Source: Azonexaceae bacterium
GTDB taxonomy: Bacteria > Pseudomonadota > Gammaproteobacteria > Burkholderiales > Rhodocyclaceae
Length of the DNA: 41,957 nt
Direction: 5' to 3'
Assembly: GCA_009469675.1 (NCBI GenBank)
Contig: SSSZ01000058.1
Location: 1-41,957 of the forward strand
Shown: positions 1 through 8,154 of the stretch, piece by piece
Numbering within the stretch: position 1 is the first letter of the stretch
How the letters are laid out: every line of letters begins with the position of its first letter
Translations under genes and position numbers: made by a program
Notes under the pieces: generated by a model
Seen by the model: the letters and a program-made list of their open reading frames with translations, nothing else
Databases searched by the model: none
Told to the model about the DNA's origin: nothing

Positions 1-621
1 CAGCCCGAGCAGGTAGGGAATCCACTCCTGGAGCGCCGACAGGGCGAAATAGGCGAGCATGGCGCCGACCACCGTCGCCAGGCTGGAAAGGAGGTTGAAG
101 ACCAGGGCGCGCAGCCGGCTGTAGCCGGAATGGAGAAGGATAAGGTAGTCGCCAACCTCTTGGGGGATTTCGTGGGCGATGATGGCCAGGGCGGTGACCA
201 TTCCGAGCTGGGTGTTTTCCAGGAAGGCTGCGGCGATCAGGATGCCGTCGACGAAGTTGTGGAAGGTGTCGCCGACCAGGATGAGCAGCCCCGAGCGGCC
301 GTGGTCGTGGGCCGGGGGATGGGCGTCGTGGGCCTCGCAGTGGTCGTGGTGGCAATGGCGCCAGAGGACCAGTTTCTCCAGAACGAAAAAGATGAGAATG
401 CCGACCAGGATGGTCGCCGCCATGCGATGGGTGTCGCCGGCGTGTTCCAGGGCGTGGGGGAGGATTTCCAGAAAGACGGCGCCGAGGAGCGCCCCGATGG
501 CGTAGGAAATGAGCACCGAAACGCTGCCGGCGCCGGCGGCCAGGGTAACGGCGGCGGCGGCCAGGACGCTGAGTAGGCCGCCGGCAAGGGTGGCGGCGAG
601 AATCCAGGCAAGGGTGCTCAC
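1..621 (-). CDS. ZIP-family divalent metal transporter (3' end outside window)
   Basis: Inner-membrane importer of zinc or related divalent metals, by family. Reading leftward from a GTG at 621, 207 codons are visible and the frame is still open at base 1, so the C-terminus is missing. Hydrophobic segments alternate with a His/Asp-rich cytoplasmic loop (HCHHDHCEAHDAH, about residues 90-105). The two metal-site motifs of the family follow in helices IV and V: HNFVDG and HEIPQE. The GTG start is the first in frame after the intergenic gap; no strong ribosome site precedes it. It lies 28 bases downstream of pgeF on the same strand, so it is probably the third gene of a rluD-pgeF-ZIP transcript. 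Family assignment is firm; the metal transported is inferred. Confidence 0.9.
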   Translation of the reverse strand, partial: MSTLAWILAATLAGGLLSVLAAAAVTLAAGAGSVSVLISYAIGALLGAVFLEILPHALEHAGDTHRMAATILVGILIFFVLEKLVLWRHCHHDHCEAHDAHPPAHDHGRSGLLILVGDTFHNFVDGILIAAAFLENTQLGMVTALAIIAHEIPQEVGDYLILLHSGYSRLRALVFNLLSSLATVVGAMLAYFALSALQEWIPYLLGL

Positions 622-649
622 GGCAGGCTCAAATAGGGAAAGGCGCGGA

Positions 650-1390
650 TTATACGCCGGGCCGGTCGAGCCAGACGAAGCTGCCGAGGCGGCCGGTCCG
701 GCCGTCCCGCCGATAGGAGAAGAACGCCTCGGAGTCGGCCGCGGTGCAGCGGCCGCCGCCGTAGGCCGGCGGCAGGCCGAGACGCTCCAGGCGCCGCCGG
801 GCCAGGGCTTCCAGGTCGGCCAGCCACTTGTCCGCGCCCCGGGGGCGGAAGGCGGCGGCTGCCCCGGCGTCGGCCGCGACGAAGGCCGCCCGGACCTCGG
901 CGCCGACTTCGAAGCGCTCGCCGCCGATGGCCGGACCCAGCCAGGCGAGCAAATCGCCGCCGGGAACACCCATGGCCGCCACGGCGGCTTCCACCACCCC
1001 GGCCGCCAGGCCCCGCCAGCCGGCATGGACCGCCGCCACCACCGTTCCCCGGCGGTCGCACAGGAGGATGGGCAGGCAGTCGGCGGTGAGCACGACGCAC
1101 ACCCGCCGGGGAATGCGGGCGACGATGGCGTCGGCCTCGTCGCCCGCCCGCGCTGTGCCGGCATCGGCCACCGCCGTGCCGTGCACCTGGGCAAGCCAGA
1201 CCGGCTCCCCCGGAAGCGCGGCGGCCAGGGCGCGGCGGTTGGCGAGGACGGCGCCGGGGTCGTCGCCGACATGGTCGCCGAGATTGAGGCTGGCGTAGGG
1301 TTCCCGGCTAACCCCGCCGCGCCGGGTGGTCTGCAGGGCGCCGACATTGGCCGGCGCCGGCCAGTCGGGAACGATCAGTTCAGGCGCCAC
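650..1390 (-). CDS. pgeF: Purine nucleoside phosphorylase/laccase-domain protein YfiH (PgeF)
   Basis: Member of the YfiH/DUF152 family. These proteins are reported to act on purine nucleosides, and in E. coli the protein edits misincorporated L-Ser in peptidoglycan precursors. The 246-residue length is usual. Visible metal-site residues are H70 (QVHGT), C105 (TADCLP) and H122 in HAGWRG; the C-terminal FFSYRRDG and LGSF-W segments are also typical. The start chosen is GTG at 1390 (VAPELIVPDW), because the longer reading frame to 1489 lies inside rluD and does not resemble the family. The gene overlaps the end of rluD by 11 bases, which suggests translational coupling, and is followed by the ZIP transporter. 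The rluD-pgeF order is common in proteobacteria. Confidence 0.93.
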   Translation of the reverse strand: MAPELIVPDWPAPANVGALQTTRRGGVSREPYASLNLGDHVGDDPGAVLANRRALAAALPGEPVWLAQVHGTAVADAGTARAGDEADAIVARIPRRVCVVLTADCLPILLCDRRGTVVAAVHAGWRGLAAGVVEAAVAAMGVPGGDLLAWLGPAIGGERFEVGAEVRAAFVAADAGAAAAFRPRGADKWLADLEALARRRLERLGLPPAYGGGRCTAADSEAFFSYRRDGRTGRLGSFVWLDRPGV

Positions 1391-2336
1391 GCAGGGCTTC
1401 CAGGAGGGCGGCGAAGTCGCCCGGCAGAGGGGCCTCCCATTGCAGGGCCTGGCGCGAAACCGGGTGCACCAGCCCGAGGCGGGCGGCATGCAGGGCCTGG
1501 CGGTGAAAGGCCGGCAGCTTGGGGGTGCTGCGCCCGTAGACCGGGTCGCCCACCAGGGGATGGCCGAGGGCGGCCATGTGAACGCGGATCTGGTGAGTGC
1601 GGCCGGTTTCCAGGGAACATTCGACGAGGGTGCAGTGGGGAAAGCGTTCGACCACCCGGTAGCGGGTCAGCGCCGGTTTGCCGCCACTCGCTTCGGCCAC
1701 CACCGCCATCCGGGTGCGCTGCACCGGGTGGCGGCCGATGGGCGCCTCGACCTTGCCGTTGCGGTCGATGCCCCCGGCGGCCAGGGCCAGGTATTGCCGC
1801 TTCACCGTCCTGGCCTGGAGTTGCCGCACCAGGTCGGTCTGGGCGGCGGGAGTCTTGGCCACCACCAGGAGGCCGCTGGTTTCCTTGTCCAGCCGATGGA
1901 CGATCCCGGCCCGGGGAATCTGGGCCACCGCCGGGGCGTGGTGGAGCAGCGCGTTCATCAGGGTGCCGCTCCAGTTGCCGCTACCCGGGTGGACGACCAG
2001 GCCGGCCGGCTTGTCGATGACCAGGAGGCAGTCGTCCTCGAAGACGATGGCGAGGGGGATGTCCTCGGCGGCCTCGGCGCCGACCCGCTCGTCGGCAAGT
2101 TCGGCGACGACCAGGATCTCGCCGCCCCGGAGCTTGCGCTTGGCTTCGCATTCGCCCTTGCCATCGACGCTGACCCGGCCCTCCCGGACCCAGGATTGCA
2201 GCCGGTTGCGGGAATGCGCCGGCAGCAGCTCGGCAAGAATCTGGTCGAGACGGCGACCGGCGGCGCCTTCCGGAACAGTCAGGCGATGCACGGCAGTTGG
2301 GCTATAATCGCCGCGGTTTTCCACAGGAATGTTCAT
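1380..2336 (-). CDS. rluD: 23S rRNA pseudouridine synthase RluD
   Basis: Cytoplasmic enzyme that isomerises uridines to pseudouridine in the helix 69 loop of 23S rRNA (positions 1911, 1915 and 1917 in E. coli numbering). The 318-residue chain has an N-terminal S4 RNA-binding domain (about residues 20-80, GRRLDQILAELLP) and a RluA-type catalytic domain. The catalytic Asp is D150 in HRLDKETSG, and the C-terminal GRTHQIRVH motif is present. The start at 2336 (MNIPVENRG) gives a normal N-terminus. A longer frame to 2465 would run over the bamD signal sequence. A GTG at 2291 is an alternative that would leave room for a promoter. The ATG faces that of bamD on the other strand, sharing CATG. pgeF follows with an 11-base overlap. 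Confidence 0.93.
   Translation of the reverse strand: MNIPVENRGDYSPTAVHRLTVPEGAAGRRLDQILAELLPAHSRNRLQSWVREGRVSVDGKGECEAKRKLRGGEILVVAELADERVGAEAAEDIPLAIVFEDDCLLVIDKPAGLVVHPGSGNWSGTLMNALLHHAPAVAQIPRAGIVHRLDKETSGLLVVAKTPAAQTDLVRQLQARTVKRQYLALAAGGIDRNGKVEAPIGRHPVQRTRMAVVAEASGGKPALTRYRVVERFPHCTLVECSLETGRTHQIRVHMAALGHPLVGDPVYGRSTPKLPAFHRQALHAARLGLVHPVSRQALQWEAPLPGDFAALLEALRGA
2303..2308 (+). promoter_or_regulatory. Probable -10 box of bamD promoter
   Basis: A perfect TATAAT sits 27-32 bases before the bamD ATG, and AGGAA (2325-2329) is correctly placed as ribosome site. No good -35 hexamer lies 17 bases upstream. The box falls inside the 5' end of rluD on the other strand, where the complement offers GATTAT as a possible leftward -10. 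A similar GGCTATAATC occurs before the macroglobulin gene at 31356. Confidence 0.55.
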
Positions 2337-3153
2337 GATGCGAAGTTTAGCCGCATTCGGCCCCTTCTTCCGTTTCCTTTCGGCGCTGCTGCTGGTCGGC
2401 ACCCTCGCCGGCTGCGGCCTCTTGCCCGAACAGAAGGACGAAACTGCCGGCTGGTCGGCGAGCAAGCTTTATAGCGAAGCCAAGGACGCCCAGGCCGACG
2501 GCGCCTGGGACAAGTCCGCCAAGCTCCTGGAAAAGCTCGAAGCGCGCTTCCCCTACGGCCGCTACGCCCAGCAGGCCCAGCTCGAACTCGGCTACGTTTA
2601 CTGGAAGGCCAGCGAACCGGCCTCGGCGCTCGCCGCCTGCGATCGCTTCATCAAGCTCCACCCCAACCACCCGGCGGTCGACTACGTCTATTACCTCAAG
2701 GGTCTGATCGGCTTCAACGAAGACCTGGGCCTCCTCGGCTACCTCAGCCAGCAGGATCCGAGCGAACGCGACCCCAAATCGGCCAAGGAATCCTTCGACG
2801 CCCTCAAGGAACTGGTCACCCGCTTTCCCAACAGCAAATACACGCCGGACGCCATCCAGCGCATGAACTACCTGGTCAACGCCCTGGCGTCCCAGGACGT
2901 GCACGTCGCCCGCTACTACTTCAGGCGCGGCGCCTACATTGCCACGGCCAACCGGGCCCAGTCGGCCATCAAGAACTACCCCGGCGCCCCGGCCAGCGAA
3001 GAGGCCCTCTTCCTCATGGTCCAGTCCTACGACAAGCTGGGCATGAACGACCTGCGGGACGACGCCGAGCGGGTGATGAAGAAAAACTTCCCCAACAGCC
3101 GCTACTACGGCGACGGCCTCGACAAAAAGACGCCCTGGTGGAAGCTCTGGTAA
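2335..3153 (+). CDS. bamD: Outer membrane protein assembly factor BamD (ComL) lipoprotein
   Basis: Essential lipoprotein of the BAM complex. It works on the periplasmic face of the outer membrane, binding BamA and helping to fold beta-barrel proteins. The 272-residue product begins with a lipoprotein signal (hydrophobic 9-22, lipobox LAGC, acylated C27). Tetratricopeptide-like repeats follow (for example YSEAKDAQADGAWDKSA, YGRYAQQAQLELGYVYWK and the NSRYY segment near the end). The length is about usual. ATG codons at 2329, 2335 and 2338 are in frame; AGGAA at 2325-2329 fits 2335 or 2338 best. It is transcribed alone, divergent from rluD, and is followed by a strong terminator. Assignment is firm. 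Confidence 0.95.
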   Translation: MMRSLAAFGPFFRFLSALLLVGTLAGCGLLPEQKDETAGWSASKLYSEAKDAQADGAWDKSAKLLEKLEARFPYGRYAQQAQLELGYVYWKASEPASALAACDRFIKLHPNHPAVDYVYYLKGLIGFNEDLGLLGYLSQQDPSERDPKSAKESFDALKELVTRFPNSKYTPDAIQRMNYLVNALASQDVHVARYYFRRGAYIATANRAQSAIKNYPGAPASEEALFLMVQSYDKLGMNDLRDDAERVMKKNFPNSRYYGDGLDKKTPWWKLW

Positions 3154-3174
3154 GCGCTTTGGGCAGGTAAGCCG

Positions 3175-3205
3175 CAGGGGCCGCCGGGGCGGCCCCTGTC
3201 GTTTT
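3175..3205 (+). terminator. Rho-independent terminator after bamD
   Basis: A perfect 10-bp stem, CAGGGGCCGC (3175-3184) with GCGGCCCCTG (3189-3198), closes a 4-base loop and is followed by TCGTTTT. It lies 22 bases after the bamD stop, between convergent genes. Confidence 0.85.
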
Positions 3206-3221
3206 CCCGGACGGCAAACCC

Positions 3222-3455
3222 TCAGGAAGAAAGGCGGGGGGAGGCGCAGGCGCCGTCCGCCATCCCGGCCTGGTCGAGCAGGGTCGCGTAGGCGCTGCCG
3301 TCGCGCACGCTCTGGACGGCAATCACCGTCACCCCGAGGGCGATGACAAGCTGGACGCAGAACTTGGCGACCTTCAGGGCGTTAACGCCGGAGTCCTCGA
3401 TTTCCCGGGAAACGAGAACGCCGTTTTCGAATTTTTCGCGGATGATTTTGGCCAT
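3222..3455 (-). CDS. Small single-span membrane protein, unknown function
   Basis: A 77-residue product that I cannot assign to a family. It starts with a charged segment (MAKIIREKFENG), then has a hydrophobic stretch at about residues 29-47 (AKFCVQLVIALGVTVIAVQ), and ends in a short polar tail with one Cys. This is compatible with a one-helix inner-membrane protein with a short cytoplasmic N-terminus. The start at 3455 is the only ATG; the ribosome site is poor. It lies 45 bases downstream of the kinase-HDOD gene on the same strand with no obvious terminator between, so it may be the last gene of the rmuC operon. Codon use resembles its neighbours, which supports a real gene. Confidence 0.6.
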   Translation of the reverse strand: MAKIIREKFENGVLVSREIEDSGVNALKVAKFCVQLVIALGVTVIAVQSVRDGSAYATLLDQAGMADGACASPRLSS

Positions 3456-3500
3456 GGCAGGGGAACGCGGGGCAAAAGCGCCAGTATACGGCCTGCCGCC

Positions 3501-5879
3501 CTACGACCCCTGCTTGATGGCGAGAACCGCCTGGTTGCGCAGGGTGCGCAGCAGCGACAATTCCTTTTCCGGAATGACGATGGACCCGGCGGCGTCCTTG
3601 TCGGCGTAGATCAGGGCCACCGGATTGCCCTTGATGTTGAGGGGAAAGAGGACGAAGGTCCGGGCGGGAATCGATTTGCGGTACCAGTCGGGAATGCGCG
3701 GCGCGATCTTGGCGTCGTCGATGTCGCTGATGAGGATGTCGACGCCCTTGGAGGTGGCGGCGTGGAAGATGTCGGGAGTGAAGCTAACGGGAAAGCGGAA
3801 GTGTTTGGCGATTTCGTTGGCGTCCGGGCCGAAGCCGAAGCGCCCCAGCATCGAGTTGGTCTTGGCGTCGCGGATGCACAACACGACCCGCTTGAAGCCC
3901 ATGGCCCGATACATGGTTTCGAGGATGATGCGCAGGATGTCGTTGAGCTTGAAGCCGTCCACCAGGGTATTGCTGATGTCCTGGATGCCGGCGGTGAGGA
4001 TGCTCTGGGCGTCCTCGCCCATGCGCCCGGAATCGCCGTCGCCCTCCCCCTCGCCGGAGTAGGGGCCGGCCTCGCCGAGCACGGTTTCGTCCACCCCGGC
4101 CGCCCCTTGCACGGCCGTCGCAGCGTCGCCGCCGCTGCTGACGAACTGCCGCATCTGCCGCCCGAAGACCGTCTGCTGCAGGTTGAGGTGGATGATGCGG
4201 GCGAAATCGCCGACCTGTTCGATGGAGCGCCCCACCGACTGCTCGACTTCCTTCTGCTCCAAGGCAACCGCCTGGCCGAACCGGGCCATGGCTTTTTTCA
4301 TCGCCTGGGCACGCTCTTCCGGGGTCGCCTGGGCGATCACTGCGCACAGTTCGTTGGCCATGCCGGAAAGCACCTGCAACCGCTCCTCCTGGGTCGCCGG
4401 CTTCTTGACCGGGCCGGCCGGCAATTTCTTCATGGTATTGACGATCAGCGGCGGGAAGCCCCACTGGCGGGCAATGGCGATACCCAGTTCTTCGAAGCTG
4501 ATGCCCAGCACCTGGCGCGCCGCATGGTCCTCGGAAATCTCCTTCTGGCCGAGGATGCGGCGGATTTCGTCGCTTTCCTCGGGGAAGTAGTACTGGGTCA
4601 GCAGCCGGCCCAGGTTGTGGAACAGGGCGCAGATGAAGGTCTGTTCGAGATCCTTCATCTGGGCCGTGGCGCCGATGTCCTTAGCCAGAATGCCGGCCAG
4701 GTTGGCGCGCAGGAACTCTTCCTTCAACTGGTTGGCGTTGACCTTGTTCTGGAGGTGCTCGAAGAGCAGCACGGTCACGGCGATGTTGCGCACCGCCTCG
4801 AAGCCGAGCACGATCACCGCCCGCGACACGGTGCTGATGTTGCCGCCGCCGGCGGGCCGGAAATAGGCCGAATTGACCAGGCGCAGCAGTTTATTGGTGA
4901 GGGCGAAATCCTTGAGGATGGAGTTGGAGAGCTTGTTGATGCTTTCCGTCTCGCTGTTGGCGATCTTGTTGATGGCGCTGACCGATTCGGACAAGGCGGG
5001 GAAATCGCTCTTGTGGCGCATGCGGCGGAGCAGGAAATCGAGGGTGGACTGGCGCCCTTCGCCCTTGGGGGCGGCGTCGTCGACGGGATCGAGGTAGTTG
5101 TCGAGGGCTTCGGCGAATTGCTGGGTGGTCTGGTAGCGCAGTTCCGGATCCCGGGCCAGGGCTTTGTGCACGATCTCGGCCAGGCGCTCGTCGGCAGCAC
5201 CCGCCGGCAGGCGGATGTCCTGCTCGGCGATGCGGCGCATGAGCTGGAAGATGTTGTCGCCCCGCACCGCCCGCTCGCCGGTGAGCATTTCGTGCAGGAT
5301 CAGGCCGGCGGCGAAAAGATCGGTCCGGGGCGTCACCTCCCGTCGCGCCACGTACTCGGGCGCCATGTAGGCGGGGGTGCCGCTGTATTCCTCGCCGCTC
5401 TCGCCCTCGCCGGCGAGACGGGCGGCGATGCCGAAATCCATGACCCGGGGCGTGCCGTTGTCGTCGAGGAGAATGTTCGACGGCTTGAGGTCGCGATGCA
5501 CCACACCGCGGGCGTGGGCGTGGCCCACCGCGTCGAGGATGGGCCGCAGAAGGGTGACGGCCTTGACTGGCGGCAGGGCGCCGCTGGTCTTGAGGAATTC
5601 GGCGAGATTCGAACCGGGAACGTATTCGAAGACCAGGTAGAGGTCGCCCCCCTGCTCGCCGGCCTCGAAAATCGGCACCAGGTTGGGGTGGCGCAACTGG
5701 CTGACCGTCCGCGCCTCCTGCAGGAGCGCCTGGTTCTGGGCCGCATCGGGGCGGCTGAAATGGAGGGTCTTGATCGCCACTTCACGCTGCAATTGGGGGT
5801 CGAAGCCGAGATAGACCACGCTCTGGGCGCCCCGCCCCAGTTCCCGCCTGACTTCGAAACGACCGATTTTTTTGCTCAT
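3501..5879 (-). CDS. Serine/threonine protein kinase with HDOD and GAF domains
   Basis: A 792-residue cytoplasmic signalling protein. Residues 7-265 form a Hanks-type kinase with an apparently complete catalytic set: Gly-rich loop GRGAQSVVY, Lys37 in VAIK, HRDLKPSN with catalytic D130 and N135, DFG D148, and APE at 173-175. Residues of about 280-490 form an HDOD domain (NSAYFRPAGG, CALFHNLGRLL, ISFEELGIAIARQWGFP). HN replaces the HD pair, as expected for this non-hydrolase family. A helical linker and an acidic Ser/Gly stretch (about 590-625) lead to a C-terminal GAF domain (about 635-790). No membrane segment or PASTA repeat is seen. The ATG overlaps the stop of the DUF3293 gene as ATGA, so translation is probably coupled. 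Kinase target and GAF ligand cannot be read from the sequence. Confidence 0.93.
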   Translation of the reverse strand: MSKKIGRFEVRRELGRGAQSVVYLGFDPQLQREVAIKTLHFSRPDAAQNQALLQEARTVSQLRHPNLVPIFEAGEQGGDLYLVFEYVPGSNLAEFLKTSGALPPVKAVTLLRPILDAVGHAHARGVVHRDLKPSNILLDDNGTPRVMDFGIAARLAGEGESGEEYSGTPAYMAPEYVARREVTPRTDLFAAGLILHEMLTGERAVRGDNIFQLMRRIAEQDIRLPAGAADERLAEIVHKALARDPELRYQTTQQFAEALDNYLDPVDDAAPKGEGRQSTLDFLLRRMRHKSDFPALSESVSAINKIANSETESINKLSNSILKDFALTNKLLRLVNSAYFRPAGGGNISTVSRAVIVLGFEAVRNIAVTVLLFEHLQNKVNANQLKEEFLRANLAGILAKDIGATAQMKDLEQTFICALFHNLGRLLTQYYFPEESDEIRRILGQKEISEDHAARQVLGISFEELGIAIARQWGFPPLIVNTMKKLPAGPVKKPATQEERLQVLSGMANELCAVIAQATPEERAQAMKKAMARFGQAVALEQKEVEQSVGRSIEQVGDFARIIHLNLQQTVFGRQMRQFVSSGGDAATAVQGAAGVDETVLGEAGPYSGEGEGDGDSGRMGEDAQSILTAGIQDISNTLVDGFKLNDILRIILETMYRAMGFKRVVLCIRDAKTNSMLGRFGFGPDANEIAKHFRFPVSFTPDIFHAATSKGVDILISDIDDAKIAPRIPDWYRKSIPARTFVLFPLNIKGNPVALIYADKDAAGSIVIPEKELSLLRTLRNQAVLAIKQGS

Positions 5880-6307
5880 TGTTTTGTCTCATCCACCCAG
5901 ACCAGCCGCGGCGGGTTCTCCCCCGCCCCGCAGATCATGGCGTTCTGCCCGAAGCGCCGGGCCAGTTCCGCCGCCTCCGCCGCGCCGATGCCGGCCACGA
6001 AACAGCTTTCCTCCACCGGCCAAGCCCCGCCGTCGGCTTCGTTCTCGCCGGCGTAAGGCTCGAAACCCCGCTCCAGGAGGGCCACTTCGAGGGCCGCCTG
6101 GCGTTCCCGGTTGGCCGTTTCGGCAAGCGCCCCGGACCCCGGATTCCAGGCCGTCAGAATCGCCCAGCACTCCACTCCATTGTCGGCCAACCACGCCGAA
6201 AGTGAAGGGGCGGCTGCACCGGCGCGCAATTCCTGCACCCCGCCGGGGAGAAACACCCGGTAGGTGGTGGCCCGGTAGGCGGCTTCCAGTTCACTCCTCG
6301 TCGGCAT
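5876..6307 (-). CDS. DUF3293 domain protein
   Basis: A 143-residue soluble protein that fits the DUF3293 pattern: N-terminal AYRATTYRVFLP, ILTAWNPGS in the first third, and a C-terminal SCFVAGIG...RFGQNAMICG block. The family has no established biochemical role. The gene is sandwiched in one operon: its ATG at 6307 lies inside the last codons of rmuC (17-base overlap), and its stop overlaps the start of the kinase-HDOD gene by ATGA. This packing implies co-translation with both neighbours. Confidence 0.82.
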   Translation of the reverse strand: MPTRSELEAAYRATTYRVFLPGGVQELRAGAAAPSLSAWLADNGVECWAILTAWNPGSGALAETANRERQAALEVALLERGFEPYAGENEADGGAWPVEESCFVAGIGAAEAAELARRFGQNAMICGAGENPPRLVWVDETKQ

Positions 6308-7625
6308 CGAATTCCACCGTTCCGATCAGGCGCTCGGCTTCGGCCACGGGCAGCGCCTCGACCTCCTTCAATTTGCGCGACAACACCCGGGTGCGCGTTT
6401 CCGCCTTGCCGATGCTGCTGCTCGCTTCATCGAGCTTCTTCTTGGTATGGGCCAGGGCCTCGCCGAATTTGCCGAATTCGCTCTTCACCGCCCCCAGCAC
6501 GGCCCACACTTCGGCCGAGCGCTGCTCGATGGCCAGGGTGCGGAAACCCATCTGCAGGCTGTTCAGCATGGCCGCCAGGGTGGTCGGCCCGGCCAGGCTG
6601 ACCCGCCAGTCGCGCTGCAGGAGTTCGGCCAGGCCGGGGCGGCGCAGGGCTTCGGCGTAGAGGCCTTCGATGGGCAGGTAGAGAATGGCGAAATCGGTGG
6701 TGTGGGGCGGTGCCACGTACTTCTCGCGGATGCTGCGGGCCTCGTTCTTGAGGCGGGTTTCGATGGCCCGGGCTGCCTCCTCCACTGCCGCCGGGTCGCC
6801 CCGCTCCTGGGCTTCGAGGAGGCGCTGGTAGTCTTCGACGGGAAACTTGGCGTCGATGGGCAGCCAGACGGGGACGCCGTCGTCCCGGCCGGGCAGGCGG
6901 ATGGCGAAATCGACCCGCTCGCCGCTGCCCGGCCGGGTGGCGACGTTGCTGCCGTACTGGTCGGCGGTGAGGATCTGTTCGAGGAGCGCCGCCAGCTGCA
7001 CCTCGCCCCAGGTGCCGCGGGTCTTGACGTTGGTCAGGACGCGCTTCAAGTCGCCGACGCCGGCGGCCAGGGTCTGCATCTCGCCAAGGCCGCGGTGCAC
7101 CTGCTCGAGGCGGTCGCTGACCAGCTTGAACGACTCGCCCAGGCGCTGCTCCAGGGTGGCGTGGAGCTTTTCGTCGACGGTGCGGCGCATTTCTTCGAGT
7201 TTGGCGGTGTTTTCCGCCTGCAGCGAAGCCAGGCGCCCCTCGACGGCGGCCTTGAGGCGCTCGAAACGTTCGTCCAGCCCCAGGGAAAAGCGGTTGAGCT
7301 CGCGGGCGAAGGCTTCCAGCCGCTCGGCCTGCAGGCCGCCCAGCTGGGTGAGCTGGGTGGTCACGGCCTGACCGAGGAGGTTGGCCGACTGGGCCCGTTC
7401 CTCGCGGTCGCGGAAGGCTTCCTCGGCGTCTTCGCGCCGGCTGCGCGCCAGTTCCTCGCGCAATTCGCGCTCCAGACGCTCCAGGCCGCGGGCCTGGCTG
7501 TCCTGCAGGTCGCGCAGGACCGCTCCGTCGGCGTCGCGGCGGCCGCCGCGGAGCCACAAGGCGGCCTGCAGGGCGATGACGACGGCCATCCCGGCGAGCA
7601 GCGCCCATCCCATGATTTCGTTCAT
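6291..7625 (-). CDS. rmuC: DNA recombination protein RmuC
   Basis: A 444-residue RmuC-family protein. The family has a PD-(D/E)XK nuclease-like fold and limits inversions at inverted repeats in E. coli. An N-terminal membrane anchor (about residues 5-21) is followed by a long Arg/Glu-rich coiled coil (about 30-190). The conserved C-terminal domain includes GTWGEVQLAALLEQ, DFAIRLPG, LPIDAKFP, DFAILYLPIEGLYAEAL and GPTTLAAMLNSL. The start at 7625 (MNEIMGWALL) is preceded on its strand by GGAGGAGGAA, one of the best ribosome sites in the window; an upstream ATG at 7667 is therefore rejected. It is the first gene of the leftward operon with the DUF3293 gene and the kinase. Assignment is firm. Confidence 0.93.
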   Translation of the reverse strand: MNEIMGWALLAGMAVVIALQAALWLRGGRRDADGAVLRDLQDSQARGLERLERELREELARSRREDAEEAFRDREERAQSANLLGQAVTTQLTQLGGLQAERLEAFARELNRFSLGLDERFERLKAAVEGRLASLQAENTAKLEEMRRTVDEKLHATLEQRLGESFKLVSDRLEQVHRGLGEMQTLAAGVGDLKRVLTNVKTRGTWGEVQLAALLEQILTADQYGSNVATRPGSGERVDFAIRLPGRDDGVPVWLPIDAKFPVEDYQRLLEAQERGDPAAVEEAARAIETRLKNEARSIREKYVAPPHTTDFAILYLPIEGLYAEALRRPGLAELLQRDWRVSLAGPTTLAAMLNSLQMGFRTLAIEQRSAEVWAVLGAVKSEFGKFGEALAHTKKKLDEASSSIGKAETRTRVLSRKLKEVEALPVAEAERLIGTVEFDADEE

Positions 7626-8154
7626 TCCTCCTCCTTCACGGGCGGATTCTGACAGAATTAGCGCCATGCCTGTACTGCAAACCCGCGACGACGGCCGGAC
7701 GGCGGTGCATCGCTACGCCGCCGACCGGAACCCGGCGGCCCTCGCCGGCTCCCGAACGTCGCCGTCCGTCCTTGGGCGGCGGCCGGCCCGATCTCAGGTT
7801 TTTCGAAGTTCAACTGCGTATTTATACGAATAGAACCGGATGTTCCAAGCAACGAGAATGAATTTGTTGTAATTCCGTATCCGACGCAGCCGCAATGGCG
7901 CCGCCCCTGGCGGCACGGCATCGCGGCCGCGGCGTTTCAATTGCAGCGCGTGGGGAGAGAGGCGGTTCGCCGAAATCCGGGAACCAAGCCAAAAATATGC
8001 TGTCAGCACGTCCAAGACCCGGACCATCGAACCGGGCGAGATGTGGGAGGCCATGCGATGGGTACTGCCGTGCAGGTACCGCCAGTCGTGCGTGCCCGGC
8101 GGAATCGCCGGTGCCGCGACGGTGCCGTGCAACTTGCGACCGGGCTTCCCTGAA
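7626..8154. other. Intergenic stretch without a convincing gene
   Basis: Between rmuC and the histidine kinase. A 55-codon frame starts at ATG 7666 (7666-7833). It looks coding for its first 25 or so residues (MPVLQTRDDGRTAVHRYAA) and then loses that character, so it may be the 5' remnant of a lost gene. Around 7795-7880 the base composition becomes much more A+T rich than the surroundings (for example GTATTTATACGAATAG), which suits a regulatory region. I could not place a canonical -35/-10 pair for the kinase gene. Frames extending the kinase upstream to 8041 have no family resemblance. Confidence 0.4.

Noticed and set aside
2329-2465. Upstream extension of rluD to 2465
   Set aside because: It would encode a basic, low-complexity segment antisense to the BamD signal peptide, and does not resemble RluD N-termini.
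8041-8154. Upstream extension of the histidine kinase to 8041
   Set aside because: The added 38 residues contain several Cys and no membrane or domain character; 8155 leads directly into the first membrane segment. The choice is not certain.
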